Part shown: positions 53,481 to 64,000 of the stretch, piece by piece
Layout of the letters: each line of letters begins with the position of its first letter
How positions within the stretch are numbered: the first letter of the stretch is position 1
Assembly: GCA_963575745.1 (NCBI GenBank)
Contig: CAUYUJ010008113.1
Location: 1,210,021 to 1,274,020, forward strand
Reading direction: 5' to 3'
DNA: 64,000 bases
Source of the DNA: Prorocentrum cordatum
Lineage: Eukaryota; Sar; Dinophyceae; Prorocentrales; Prorocentraceae
Notes under the pieces: model-generated
What the model was told of the DNA's origin: nothing
Seen by the model: only the letters and a program-made list of their open reading frames with translations
Database searches by the model: none
Made by a program: the position numbers and the translations under genes

Positions 53481-54039
53481 CCAGGCCATTCGGCAAGAAA
53501 CAGAAGACGAGCAGATTGTGGGGACCTCCGAGAGCCCTAAACAGAAGGATCCCAGGGAAAGGTGCAGCCTTGCTCACACTCAAGCCCAAGTCACACATTC
53601 GCAGGCTCGCTCGCAGGCGCTCGCGCGCAAGCTCAATGATACTCAGCCACCTGTGCGAATATTCGCTCACACTTAGACTCACTATACTCAAACATACAAC
53701 TCAGACTCACCGATACGAAAAGGAATGCATGAGAAAGTTAATGCGCATGTATCGACCTCCGCGTCGAACAACCAGTAGTGCGGGCTCTCCGCCTCGCGTC
53801 TTCCTCCTCCCGGCTCCTCCCCCTTGTCACCCCAGTCGCTCGTACCAAGAATCACTGGCACCAAGGCTGATTCATGCTTGGTCCACTCGCGCCCAGACTC
53901 ACTCGTGTTCAGACTCATGTACACTCAGACTCGCTCATGCTCAGACTCGCTCAGACTCAGACACACGAATACCCAATCATACACTGACTCAACTCATCAA
54001 CATTCAGACCCACCCAGACCCTTCCGAGCGGGACCTGCC
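53481..54039. repeat. ACTCAGACTC-type degenerate repeat, array 2
   Basis: CACTCAGACTC, CTCATGCTCAGAC and similar words from about 53560 to 54030. I see no gene. Confidence 0.65.
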
Positions 54040-55450
54040 CAGGCGTGCATCACGGCCGGCCTAGCTGGCTGGCGCCCGGATTTACCGGGATCTCTCATGC
54101 AGAACGCCTGCTTTGGCACAGCAGCCGAGTGTCCTGACAGAGCCGAATGACCGCCACGATGTCTCAGGCATCGCACTTCGGCCTCCTGGCCACCAGAAGA
54201 AATATAGTGGAGGTAGGCGCGTCGCTTTCCCGAGCCTCATGACAACAGCGGAGAAGGCATCGCATTGCGGCCTCCCGAGCGGAGGGGATCTCAACCAGGG
54301 GCGATCCACAGGAATGTTCGACCCAAGATTGGAAAGACCTTTCAAGTGGAATGCCCGTGTGGGGAGGGGAGTCGCGTCGCTTTTCACAGCACCATTACCA
54401 CAGCGGTGTGGCAGGCACCACACTGGGTCCCTGCAAGAGGGTGTCGACTAAGAGTGCTCCACGGGCCCGTTCGCGCCAGTACTGGTGGGACTTCTGTAGT
54501 CGAAGGTCCGTGTTGAAAGGCAGGCGCGTGACTTGTCAGAGCCCCGTGATCACGGCGATGTAGTGGACGTCGCACTTGCGCCTCCCAGAAGGGAATCTAC
54601 GGGGGGCGGTCCGCAGGCCCGTTCGCGTGCACATTTGCGGCACCTCTCGGGTGGAATGCCCGCGTTCGGAGGTAGACGGCTCTCTTCTCAGAACCCCATG
54701 ATCAACGCTACGTAACAGGCATCTCATGTGGGTCTCCCAAAGGAAGGTCGACCAGGGGTATTCCACGGGCCCGCTCGCGCCAGGACTGGCGGGACCTACC
54801 AAGTAGAATGTCTTCTTTGGGTGATATCTCGGCAAGTTTCTGTTCCGAGGGACGCACAGAAACATACTAATACTATATGTCCGCCTTGGAGGCGCGCGTC
54901 CGACCCGAACATACAGTATACCCATCTTGTAGTAGATCGTTTCTCGAGCGGTGTGGCCAGAAAGCGCCCGCTACGACGCATATACCATAAGAGTTCTCGG
55001 TGCGCGCGTCGCCCCCGGGGGGGCGACGAACACATAGAATAAGTATGTTGGGGGGACGCCGACAATGGTCAATGCGATGTAGCAGGTACCGCATGTGGGC
55101 CCCCCCCGAAGGGGGGTCGACCAAAGGCATGTCGCAGGTCCGTTCGCGCCGAGGCTGGTGGGACCTCTCAGATAGAATGCCCGTTAAGGAGGCAGCCGTC
55201 TCTCTTTCCAGAGCCCCAGGATCACCGAGACGCAGCAGGCATCGCAGTGGAGTCTCCGAAGGGGGGGCCGGCCAGGGTCCATTGGCGTCCACATTAGTGG
55301 GACCTCTGAGGTGGAATGCCAACGTTTGGAAACAGGCACGTCGATTCTCAGAACCACGTGACCACCGCGATGGAGCACGCGTCGCACTTAGGTTTCCCCA
55401 GGGGGCGTCAAGCGGGGCACGTTCGCGCCCAGAGTGGTAGGACCTCTCAG
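54040..55450. repeat. About 150-bp dispersed minisatellite, array 3
   Basis: Landmarks at about 54158, 54255, 54405, 54555, 54707, 55075, 55225 and 55370. GGGCCCGTTCGCGCC and GGGACCTCTCAGGT words occur in most units. Confidence 0.82.
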
Positions 55451-55734
55451 GTAGAACGCTCGTTTTTGAGATAGGCATGTCCTCCGCCTCCTCCTTTTCT
55501 TCCTCCTCGTCCTCTTCCTCCTCCTCCTCCTCCTCCTCCTCCTCCTCCTCCTCCTCTTCCTCATCCTCATCCTCATCCTCATCCTCATCCTCATCCTCAT
55601 CCTCGTCCTCGTCATCATCCTCACCATCAATTCATACTCCTTATGAATAACTTCTACCTGTCGCAACCCGAGGCCGTTTTTAGGGCGGGTCGGGCGTTTC
55701 GCCTGAGACTTCCTCACCATGTATGACCCTGAAG
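55451..55734. repeat. (TCC)n and (TCATCC)n tracts
   Basis: TCC repeats at 55490-55558, then TCATCC hexamers to about 55625, then ordinary sequence. Confidence 0.9.
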
Positions 55735-56075
55735 CCTAAACATTCGCAACAGTTTCACAGATGGAGGGCGGGCCGTTTTGAAACTGTGGCTCGTGCCTTA
55801 GCGCCGCGCACATTCGTTTTCAGAATTTGCAACAGCTTCACGAATTGAGGGCAGGTGATTTAAAAAATGTGGCTCTCGCCTTAGTGCCACGCACATTCGG
55901 ATTATGAACTTGCAAGAGCTTCACGGATGGAGGGCAGGTGGTCTTCAAAATGTGCCTCTCGCATTAGCGCCGCGCACATTCGTTTTAACAAGTTGCGAGA
56001 GTTTCACGGGTTGAGGGCGGGCCGTTTTCAAAATATGGCTTTCGCCTTAGCGCCACTCACTTGCTTTCTCTTTAA
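55735..56075 (+). repeat. About 83-bp tandem repeat, four units
   Basis: TTAGCGCCGCGCACATTCG-type landmarks at 55798, 55879, 55960 and 56047, with shared GTTTCACGG, GAGGGC(A/G)GG and TGTGGCTCTCGCC words. Confidence 0.92.
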
Positions 56076-56415
56076 ATTTGCAGGATGCTCACGGGTTCCC
56101 ATGATCAACGTGCCAGAAATAATAGTGGAAGGATTCAGGATTATCAGGGTGCAACAGTTACATTCATTCACGGTGTGGACGTCCAAGGAATGGCGTTCTG
56201 GCACGATTCAGGATCGTCAAGACGCAACAGTCAGGTTGATCCGTGGCGTTGGAATCCCGAGAAACATGTTTTGACATGCTTCAGGGTCTTCAAACGGCTG
56301 TCTTCCAACGAGGCAGTTCCCCCAGTGGAAATGGACCGTTGTAGGGGCCTATGAAGAAGGAGATTGGAGGATGATTTATTCCAACATTGTTGATGACTCC
56401 TGGGTTCACACTGAC
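56076..56415. other. Sequence with a short imperfect repeat; no gene seen
   Basis: GATTCAGGAT, then TATCAGGGTGCAACAGT or CGTCAAGACGCAACAGT, occurs near 56133 and 56206. The rest is ordinary. Confidence 0.5.
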
Positions 56416-56520
56416 CAGCATCATCATCAGCAGCATCACCATCATCGTCAGCATCATCAGCATCATCGTCATGGCATCATCGTGATCATCATCATCGTCA
56501 TCATCATCAACATCATTCTC
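56416..56520. repeat. CAT-type trinucleotide tract
   Basis: Degenerate CATCAT/CAGCAT repeats. Confidence 0.9.
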
Positions 56521-56965
56521 CTCGGCCCTCACACTGTCTCCTCCGCCCCTCCTCCGCGTTCCCGAAGAGGCCCCAGGAAGCTCCAGGAGGCCCCAGAGAG
56601 CTCCGGGCAGGCCCAGGAAGCCCCAGAAAGTCCCAGCACAAAGCTCCGGGAGGCTGCAGGAACCCCTGGGAGGCCCCATCTGCATGAGTCTCCCGGGCTC
56701 TCGTGACGCTGTGGCCATAATGGCACCAGCTGCATAGCAAAGAACGAGGGAAGTCGGCACCTCGCGCCTCCAATGTCGAGCGGGGCGAGCCCTAGAGGAG
56801 GCCGAAGGAGGCTCCATGAGCCCCGGGAGGCTCCATGAGGCTCAGGGACGCCCCAGGTCCCAGGAAGTTACACGAAGCCCCAGGACGCCCCAACAATCTC
56901 CAGGAGCTCCAAGGAGGTCCCAGTCCCAGGAGGCCGAATGAGACCCCAGGCGGGCGCAGGGGGAA
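56521..56965 (+). repeat. CCAGGAAGCTCC / AGGCCCCAGG degenerate repeat
   Basis: Irregular 10-12-bp units (CCAGGAGGCCCC, GCTCCGGGAGG), similar in style to but distinct from the CCAAGAGG family. Confidence 0.65.
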
Positions 56966-57529
56966 GTGGGATGCCCACTCGCACGCCCAGACTTCCTCGC
57001 ACTCAGATCCACTCATGCGAAGACCCACTCCGACTCAGACTCACTCATGCCCAGACTCGTTCTCACTCAAACCACCTCGTACACTGGCTCACACGCTGAT
57101 TCACTCAAGCCCAGACTCCTACTCAGACCAACTCATACCGAACCACGCATGCTCAGACCAACTCATACCAATACAGACTAGCACTCATACTCGCTCATAC
57201 CGAGCCACGCAATCGCATACTTTCTCATACTCGTAGATCACTCGCACCCGAACTCGCTCATGTTCAACCATAAAAATTCTGACGCACACGCAAACACACA
57301 CACACACACACTCCCAGACCCACTCGCGCCCAGTCATTCATTCTCCGCCAAGACGCACCAAGTCTCAGACACGCATATCCGATGTTAATTTATTATCAGA
57401 CCCTTATCGCTCATACCTACTTGTACCCAGACCCATATCTACATATATACACATATATATATATATGTGTGTTTATGTATATATACACATTGTATATGCA
57501 TATAAAAATATAGTCAAGCCTACTTATAC
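56966..57529. repeat. ACTCAGACTC-type degenerate repeat, array 3, and (TA)n patch
   Basis: CACTCAGACTC words from 56990 to 57400 with (CA)n at 57292-57312, then AT-rich DNA with (TA)n at 57448-57465. Confidence 0.75.
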
Positions 57530-58325
57530 GCCACCATGCCTTGAGGCACAAAGTGGAATGTCCTCACATCCCTTCGAATCCGGCCCCGAATTCTGAGCAC
57601 GACAGGGCGCTCCTGCGCTCCCTGGCCGCGTGACTTGTCCAAAGGCGGAAGCTCCAAGGCAGACCAAAAGGGCCCCAAGAGGCTCCCGGAACGGTGCTAG
57701 AAGGCCCTGGGGGGGCCCAAAACTCGCCCAAGATTGCCTCAAGACGGCCCAAGAGGCCCCCAATACGCCCCAGGAGGGCTCCAAGAAGCCCCCCAAGAGG
57801 GTCCCAAGAGGGCCCCAGGAGGCCAAAATCATTGATTCGCCATCGGGTTTCAATGATACCAGCGTGCTTGCCTTGTCGGGCTTCCGATGCTCCAAGACGG
57901 CCCGTTAGGCCTCCAAGATCACCCAAAAACAGCCGAAGAGGCCCCCAAGAGGCCCGCAAGACGGCCCACGAAGGCCTCCAAACGGCCCAAGAGGCCCGGA
58001 AGAAGACCCCAAGAGGGCCCAGAGAGGGCGGCAAAAAGGAGAACCGAAACTGACCTTTCAAGCCCTCCAGGATTACCCGAGACCGCCAGTAGGCCCCCAA
58101 GAGACACCCCAGGAGCCTCGGGAGGCCCCCAAGAGGCCCAAGACGCAAAAAAGAAGCGCCCAAGAGGCCCCCAAGAAGCCCCCGACGGGCCCCAAGTCAC
58201 CCCATAACCGCCTCCAAGAGGCATCCTAGAGGCCTCCCAAGGCATCCCCACAGGCGTCCAAGAGACCTCTGATCTACAATACAACCCATGCACGGTGTGA
58301 AAGCGGGCCGAAGGCCACTAGATAG
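57530..58325 (+). repeat. Composite repeat, most complete copy (8)
   Basis: Starts CGCCACCATGCCTTGAGGC...GTGGAATGTCC (57531-57563). CCAAGAGG arms and a core at 57830-57900 (AATCATTGATTCGCC, GGGCTTCCGATGCTCC) follow. It ends ACCCATGCACGGTGTG...CGGGCCGAAGGCCACTAGATA (58285-58325). Both end motifs are present, so this copy defines a unit of about 0.8 kb. Confidence 0.82.
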
Positions 58326-58783
58326 AGAGACCCACTCACACGTAGATGTAAACAAACGAACTCGCTCACAAACGTGTTTCCTCGTTCACTGTGACTCGCC
58401 CATACTCAGACAGTCCTCACGGAGTGCGCTAGAAGAGAGATGCATGTATGGGGATACCAGCGTCGAAAATGGGAGTTAGCGCCCGCTTGGAGGAGGAGGA
58501 GGAGGAGGAGGAGGAGGAGGAAGAGAAGGAGGAGGGGGAGGAGGAGACGCACTGCAGTTGGAGCTGTGGTTGCGACTCCTGCTATCTCAACGGATTCATC
58601 AATGCTGGTGGCGGTACGCGGTTACTAGTGTACATCATTATCAGCTCAACTATGTGAAGCTAGTAGAACCTATGTTGCTTGATATATGTAGGACTTCGAC
58701 CAACGGGAAAGCTGCAGATTCAAGGAATATGTGCAATTTGGAGGGTTTCCTCCAACATCGTTGATGTGACTCGGGTTTACACT
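58326..58783. other. No gene seen; short (GGA)n tract
   Basis: (GGA)n at 58489-58545. Ordinary sequence otherwise. Confidence 0.5.
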
Positions 58784-59060
58784 GGTCCTCCTCCTCCTCC
58801 TCCTCCTCTTCTTCCTCCTCCTCCTCCTCCTCCTCCTCTTCCTCCTCCTCCTCCTCCTCCGTCACCTCCCTCCTCCTCCTCCTCCTCCTCCTCCTCCTCC
58901 TCCTCCTCCTCCTCCTCCTCCTCCTCCTCCTCCTCCTCCTCCTCCTCCTCCTCCTCCTCTCCTCCTCCTCCTCCTCCTCCTCCTCCTCCTCCTCCTCCTC
59001 CTCCTCCTCCTCCTCCTCCGTCACCTCCTCCTCCTCCTCCACCTCCTCCACCCGCATTGC
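58784..59060. repeat. (TCC)n tract
   Basis: About 270 bp of nearly pure TCC/CTC repeats, the longest in the window. Confidence 0.96.
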
Positions 59061-60165
59061 TGTCTCTCGCTCCTGCTGCCCTACACCTGAACTGCTGCTG
59101 CTCCTACCCCGCTCCCCCCGACCTGCCCCTCCGCTCCCCCCTCCTAAAACGAAGAGGTAAAATCGGATCGGGCGGTTCTGAAGGATGTATCGGGCGCCGC
59201 GGCCTTCCGAGAGGGTCCCCGAGCGCTCTGAGAGCACTCTGGAACGCTCTGGAGCGACGCATCCCGATCCCAGGCCTGGCTTATCTTCCCACCCCTCTGC
59301 TCGGAGGTGCAACGTTAGGGGGGTGGGGCCCAGCTCGGAGGGGGGGGGAACGTCGACCTGCAATCGGTGGATACATCGCCGGTAGAACGGCGAGAGGCTC
59401 ACGATAGCGAAACCGCACGGCACGGCGTTCCTGGGCGGGGGTGGGCTATCGGGCCCTTATCGCCGATGAACAGGCGATTGGGTGTCGATGCGTCCCTCCC
59501 CCCTGAGCCTATCCCCCCCTAACGTTGCCCCTTGGTTTTCGGGTCAGGACTCGACTCTCTGGCAGCCATTCGGGACGATTCGGGCAAACCCGGAACGCCC
59601 TCGGCGAGGCGCAGCCGCTGAAGCCACCCCGAGGCTGGAAAGCCGAAAAGAACCGACGACAACGCCTGAAAACCTCGACCCCCCCCCCCCCCCTCGATCC
59701 TCATCGTCTCGGCCCCTCGCTCGTGCCTCTCCTGCCGACCCCGGGCGGTCCCCAGTTGGGCGAGCCAGAGCCCATGCTGGGCACGCGCCGTTTCCGGCGC
59801 CGCGGCGGCCTGCGGCCGGGCGCGGCTGAAGGGGGGAGGGGGGGGCGCCGCTGCAGGGGACTCTGTCGCACTGGAGAGAATGGGCAGCGCGGGGATCCTT
59901 CCGAGTCCAGTCTCTGGCGAGATCGGCCACAGCGCCTGCAGCGGTTGGTACGCGTGCCCTGTCGCCTTTTGCGAGTCAATAGCTAGGGCCCCCTGGCGCA
60001 TCGAGCCCAAAATGCGCTCAATGTTGCGACCAAGTCCCTGCGTTCTTGGCTTTCCAGGCAGAACACTGTCCCAACGCCACTCCCAAATCCGCCGATCCGG
60101 CGTGTGAGTTTCTGAAAGCGTGGACTTGAGCTCGCTCAAGCTTCGCTCCCCAGGGGGGGGGGGAC
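59061..60165. other. No gene seen
   Basis: GC-rich sequence. A minus-strand frame near 60000-59880 (NIERILGSMRQGALAID) has coding-like composition, but nothing else supports it. Confidence 0.35.
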
Positions 60166-60168
60166 GTT

Positions 60169-60250
60169 ATTTCCGACGTCATTTCCGACGTTTTTCGGTA
60201 CACGGGGATACTTCCGACGTCATTTCCGACGTTGTTCGGTACCCAGGGAC
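60169..60250 (+). repeat. About 41-bp tandem duplication
   Basis: TTCCGACGTCATTTCCGACG, then TTCGGTACAC or TTCGGTACCC, at 60169-60210 and 60211-60250. Each unit itself repeats TTCCGACGT. Confidence 0.92.
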
Positions 60251-61299
60251 AGGGGGGTGTAGAAAACTCCACTTCCAGAGCCCCGACCGCCCAAGACAGC
60301 CCAAGAGGAAGCCAAGAGAGGCCCCAGAGGCCCCCTAGACAATGCAAGAGGGCCCCGAATCGCCGAAACATCATCCTCATCATCCTCATCATCCTCATCA
60401 TCCTCATCATCATCATCTCGCTCTCACCCCCCCGGATCGGCGGCACTGGCCGGAGGCCAGCCCAATAAAGTGAACAACAAGGAAAAACAAAAAAAACATC
60501 ATGATAAGTCGATCCCCTCTCTTCTTCCTCTCCCTGACGACGGGGGTCTCCAGAATACCGCCACCCCTCCCAGAATCCAGGGGGGTCCTGGGGCGCCCCA
60601 GGGGGGTCGCCAGCGGGGGTCTGGGGTGGGGTCCCGCCTTCAGGGTCGGCGGCATTGGCCGCAAGGCCTTCGCAATACAAAGCTTGGGGAAGGAAGGTTC
60701 CATGGAGCCTTCCCCCCCCCACCAATGCGCCCACCCAACCCGGCCGCCCGAGCGCGGTGGCGGAATCGCGCGGCAGCGCAACTGAATAATTGCATGCAGT
60801 TCAGCGCAAGCGGGATGGGCAGTGATGGCAGCAGCGCTTCCCCACATCCGCTGTCTCAGAGACCCAATGAGGACTCTGCCTCACAGAAGAGCGTGGGAAG
60901 CGTGGGAGGCTCTTGGGGGTGGGTTCGAGGTTTGACGTTTTCGGATTTCTCGTCGGTTCTCCGCGGCTCTTCAACAACTGCGCCTCGCTGAGAGCATTCC
61001 GAAGGTGCCCGAGTCATCCCGAACGGCCGCTGGAGAACCGAGTTGAGAGTAGAGTCCGAGTGCTGCATAAAGGGTTGATGAGTAAGGAGCGACTGTGGCG
61101 AGCCTCGGTCACGAAGATGTTCCCCGACCTGGATCTAAGGAACGGCCCCGAGAAAGCCACTCCTGAGCCCAAGTTGGTCCCGTCCCTATCTCAGCGTTTT
61201 GATTGCAGGAAGTTTTGGGTTCGACCCTTGGGGCGCTGGAGCCGGCGCGCCGGCGCCGGCCCTGGCGGCGGCGGCGACTGGCAGCGCCGACGGCGGCGA
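60251..61299. other. No gene seen; dispersed TCGGCGGC motif twice
   Basis: (CATCCT)n-like repeats at 60370-60415. The dispersed motif lies at 60436-60458 and 60646-60668. A plus-strand frame at 61060-61200 (LMSKERLWRASVTKMFPDL) is open but unsupported. A GC-rich flank of the triplet array lies at 61230-61290. Confidence 0.4.
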
Positions 61300-62620
61300 C
61301 GCAGCGACGATGAGCAGGACAAAGACGACGACGATGACGACAACGTCCCTTGTAGTCCTGTCCTCGGCCCTGAGTGTCGGAGTACTGACGGGCCCAGCCC
61401 TCAAATGAATATCATTCGAGTGGCGTCGCGTGCCTCTTGCGTTTTCCGTCGTCATCGTGGTCGCCGTCGCCGTCGTCGTCATCGTCGTCGCCGTCGTCGT
61501 CGTCAACCTTTTTGTCGTCGTCGTCGTAGTCGTCATCGTCCTGCTCGAAGTTGTCGTCGTCGTCGTCGTCGTCATCGTCGTCGTCACCGTCATCGTCGTA
61601 GTCGTCGTCGACGCCGCCGTCGTCGTCGCCGTCGTCGAGTAGTCATCGTCGCCATGCTGGAACACGTCGTAGACGCCGTCGGTCGTCGTCGTCGTGGCCG
61701 TGGTCGTCGTCGTCGAGGACGCCGCAGTCGCCGTCGTCGTCGTGACCGACGTCATCTTCATTTTCGTCGTCGTCGTCGCCTTCGTCGTCGCCGTCGTCGT
61801 CGTCGTCGCCGTCCTCGTCGTCGTTGTCGTCGTTGCATTCCTCGTCGTCGTCGCCGTCGTCGCCGTCTTCGTCGTCGTTGTCGCCGTCGTCGTCGCCGCC
61901 GTCGTCGCCATCGTCGTCGTCGTCGTCGTGCGCGGCGACGTCGTTGTCTTCGTCAACGTCGCCGTCGTCGTCGACGTCATCGTCGTCGTTGACGTCGTCG
62001 TCGTCATCGTCGTCGCCGTCGTCATCGTCGCTGTCGTCGCCGTCGCGTCGTCGACTTCGCCTTCGTCGTCGTCGTCGTCGTGCTCATCGTCGTCATCGTC
62101 GCCGTCGTCGTCGCCGTCGTCGTCATGGCCTTGGTCGTCGTCGTCCCCGTCGTCGTCGTCGCCTTCGTCGTCGTCATCGCCGTCGCCGTCGTCGTCGCCG
62201 ACGTTGCCGTCGTCGTCGTCGCCGCCGTCGACGCCGTTGTCGTGAAGATCGTCTGCGTCGCCGCCGTTGTCGCGGTTTTCGTCGTCGTTGCCGCCGTCGT
62301 CGTCGTTGTCGTCATGCTCGTCGTCGTCGTGGCCACCATCGCAGTCGTCGTCGCAGTCGTCGCCGTCGTCGCCGTCGTCGTCGTTGTCGCCGTAGTCGTC
62401 GCCGTCGTCGCCGTCGCCGTCGTCGTTCGTCGTCGTCGTCGCAATCGTCGTCGTCGTCGCCTTCGTCGTCGCCGTCGTCATCGTCGTCGTCGTTGTCTTT
62501 GTCCTTGTCCACGGGCTCGTCGTCGTCGTCGGTCGTCGTCGTCGTTGTTGCCGTCGTCGCCATCGTCGCCGTCGTGGTCGCCGTCGCCGTCATCGTTATC
62601 GCCGTGGTCGTCGTCATCGC

Positions 62621-62653
<33 letters not shown>

Positions 62654-63199
62654 GGTCGTCGTCGTCAACGCCACAGTCGTCGTCGTCGCCGTCGTCGTCG
62701 ACGCAATCGTCGTTGTCGTCGTCGTTGCCGTACGACGACGACAATCGTCGTCGCCGTCTTCGTCGTCGTTGTCGCCGTCGTCGTCGCCGCCGTCGTCGCC
62801 ATCGTCGTCGTCGTCGTGCGCGGCGACGTCGTTGTCTTCGTCAACGTCGTTGTCGCCGTCGTCGTCTCCGTTGTCGTCGTCGTCTTCGTCATCGTCGTCG
62901 TCGTCTTCGTCGTCGTCGTCGCCGTCGTCGTCGTTGTCGTATTCGTCGTCGTCGTCGCCGTCGTCGTCGTCTTCGTCGTCGCCGTGGTCGTCGTCGTCGT
63001 CGCCGTCGTCGCCACCACCGTCGTCGTCGTCGCCGTCGTCGTCTTCGACGTCGTCGTCGCCTTCGTCGTCGTCGTGTACGTCGTCGTCGTCGTCGTCACC
63101 GTCGCCGTCGCCGTCGTCGTCGTCGTTGTATTCGCCATCGTCGTCGTCGTCGTCGTCGTCGTCGCCTCCGCCGCCGTCGCCGTCGCCGTCGTCGCCGCC

Positions 63200-63238
<39 letters not shown>

Positions 63239-63266
63239 GTCGTCGCCTTCGTCGTCGTCGTCACCT

Positions 63267-63298
<32 letters not shown>

Positions 63299-63470
63299 AC
63301 CTCCGCCGCCATCGCCGTCGCCGTCGCCGTTGTCGTCGTCGTCGTTGTGGTCATGGTCGACTTCGTCGTCGCTGTCGTCGTCGTCGTCGTCGTCGCCGAG
63401 GTCGCCGTCATCGCCATCGTCGTCGTCGTCGTCGCCGCCGCCGCAGCCGCAGTCGCCGCCGCAAGCCGGC
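61300..63470. repeat. GTC/GCC/ATC triplet-repeat array of 2.2 kb
   Basis: An imperfect (GTC)n with GCC and ATC variants throughout. It yields frames of pure Val, Ser or Arg on one strand and Asp, Thr or Asn-type residues on the other, up to 619 codons. None is a gene. GGCGCC-rich, partly complementary sequence flanks both ends (61230-61290 and 63440-63490). Confidence 0.96.
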
Positions 63471-63734
63471 GCCAGCGCCAGCGCCGGCCCGGAGGAAAGG
63501 GGGGGGGTTCGAACCCCCCCCCTTCCCCTCTTCAATCGTCGTCCTCATCGACGCTCCCCGCTGCCGCCGACAGCCGCCGTCGACGCCGGCGCCGGCTCTG
63601 GAGAGGCGGGAGGGGGAGGGGGGCCGCCGCCGGCGCCAGCGCAGGCCGAGGGCGAAGCCCCCTCCCCTCGAACGAGGGGGTGAGACTCGGTTCTGGACCT
63701 TCCCCCCGCCAAGCGCCCACAGAACGCGCTCTTT
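63471..63734. other. GC-rich right flank of the triplet array
   Basis: Contains a perfect GGGGGGGTTCGAACCCCCCC palindrome (63504-63523). No gene. Confidence 0.5.
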
Positions 63735-63772
<38 letters not shown>

Positions 63773-64000
63773 AACATAGATAGATAGATAGATAGAAACA
63801 CATATATATATATGCTCACACCCCCCCCCAAGATCCCTATTTTCCGCGCTCTGTTCTGCTTTCCTCTCTTCGTCCTCCTCCTCTTTCTCATCCTCCTCCT
63901 TTCCCCCCCCATCCTCTCCCCTCATACTTTCTCCTCCTTTTGCTCTATTCATATCTCTCTGGTCTTCCTCCTCCTCCTCCTCGTTTTCATCCCTGTCCTA
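63735..64000. repeat. (CA)n, (GATA)n and pyrimidine-rich end of window
   Basis: (CA)n at 63735-63775, GATA repeats at 63777-63797, (TA)n at 63804-63813, then CTTCCTCCT-type pyrimidine sequence to the edge. Confidence 0.9.

Noticed and set aside
59519-60139. A 206-codon minus-strand ORF near 59.5-60.1 kb
   Set aside because: Only a short part has coding-like composition. There is no homology I recognise and no matching exon boundaries.
63504-63523. tRNA-like B box (GGTTCGAACC)
   Set aside because: It is the centre of a simple G/C palindrome, with no A box, acceptor stem or anticodon arm around it.
61824-63783. Open frames of 323-619 codons in the triplet array
   Set aside because: They are translations of (GTC)n-type repeats in several frames on both strands, with almost pure Val, Ser, Arg or Asp composition.
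1-64000. CRISPR arrays, bacterial operons or ribosome binding sites
   Set aside because: The tandem repeats lack regular spacers of unique sequence, and everything coding is eukaryotic in type.

Overview
The window looks like nuclear DNA of a dinoflagellate. It is GC-rich, full of microsatellites and minisatellites, and holds LINE and tyrosine-recombinase retrotransposons. Its one large gene uses GA-AG and GC-AG introns with short direct repeats at the splice sites. The style recalls Prorocentrum-type genomes, but that is an impression from memory and was not tested.

The main finding is a host gene on the minus strand that fills most of the window. Eight short exons were recognised by reading (50441-50340, 48182-48069, 33862-33782, 23961-23893, 17758-17591, 11751-11626, 2776-2711 and 536-about 504). 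Joined in order, they read without a break as an Ala/Glu/Lys-rich, largely coiled-coil protein that begins MAPKKGSK. Exons 1-7 are each a whole number of codons. About 0.76 kb of exon is spread over 50 kb, and the introns run from 2.2 to 14.2 kb. The gene probably continues beyond the left edge.

The introns hold the other elements. Intron 6 carries a nearly complete tyrosine-recombinase (DIRS/PAT/Ngaro-like) retrotransposon at 2909-9192. It has split direct repeats, gag, RT-RNase H, recombinase and a C5-methyltransferase-like domain. Intron 2 carries a nested pair: a 6.4-kb LINE (38464-44849, 10-bp target-site duplication, hexamer tail) inserted into an older, decayed LINE (34540-46196). Intron 3 carries a complete intronless secreted ricin-B-type lectin gene (26965-25976) and a MITE copy. 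Intron 4 carries a decayed second recombinase-type retrotransposon. Intron 1 carries the second MITE copy. Every recognisable gene or element with a reading direction lies on the minus strand, the same as the host gene.

The rest is repeats: a 77-78-bp minisatellite present in both orientations (12.6-15.7 kb), a roughly 150-bp minisatellite in three separate arrays, a composite repeat rich in CCAAGAGG/CCAAGACGG with a conserved core (at least eight copies), a tetranucleotide tract (31.2-32.3 kb), and a 2.2-kb GTC-type triplet array (61.3-63.5 kb). The sequence upstream of exon 1 (50.4-64 kb) shows no gene I can support.
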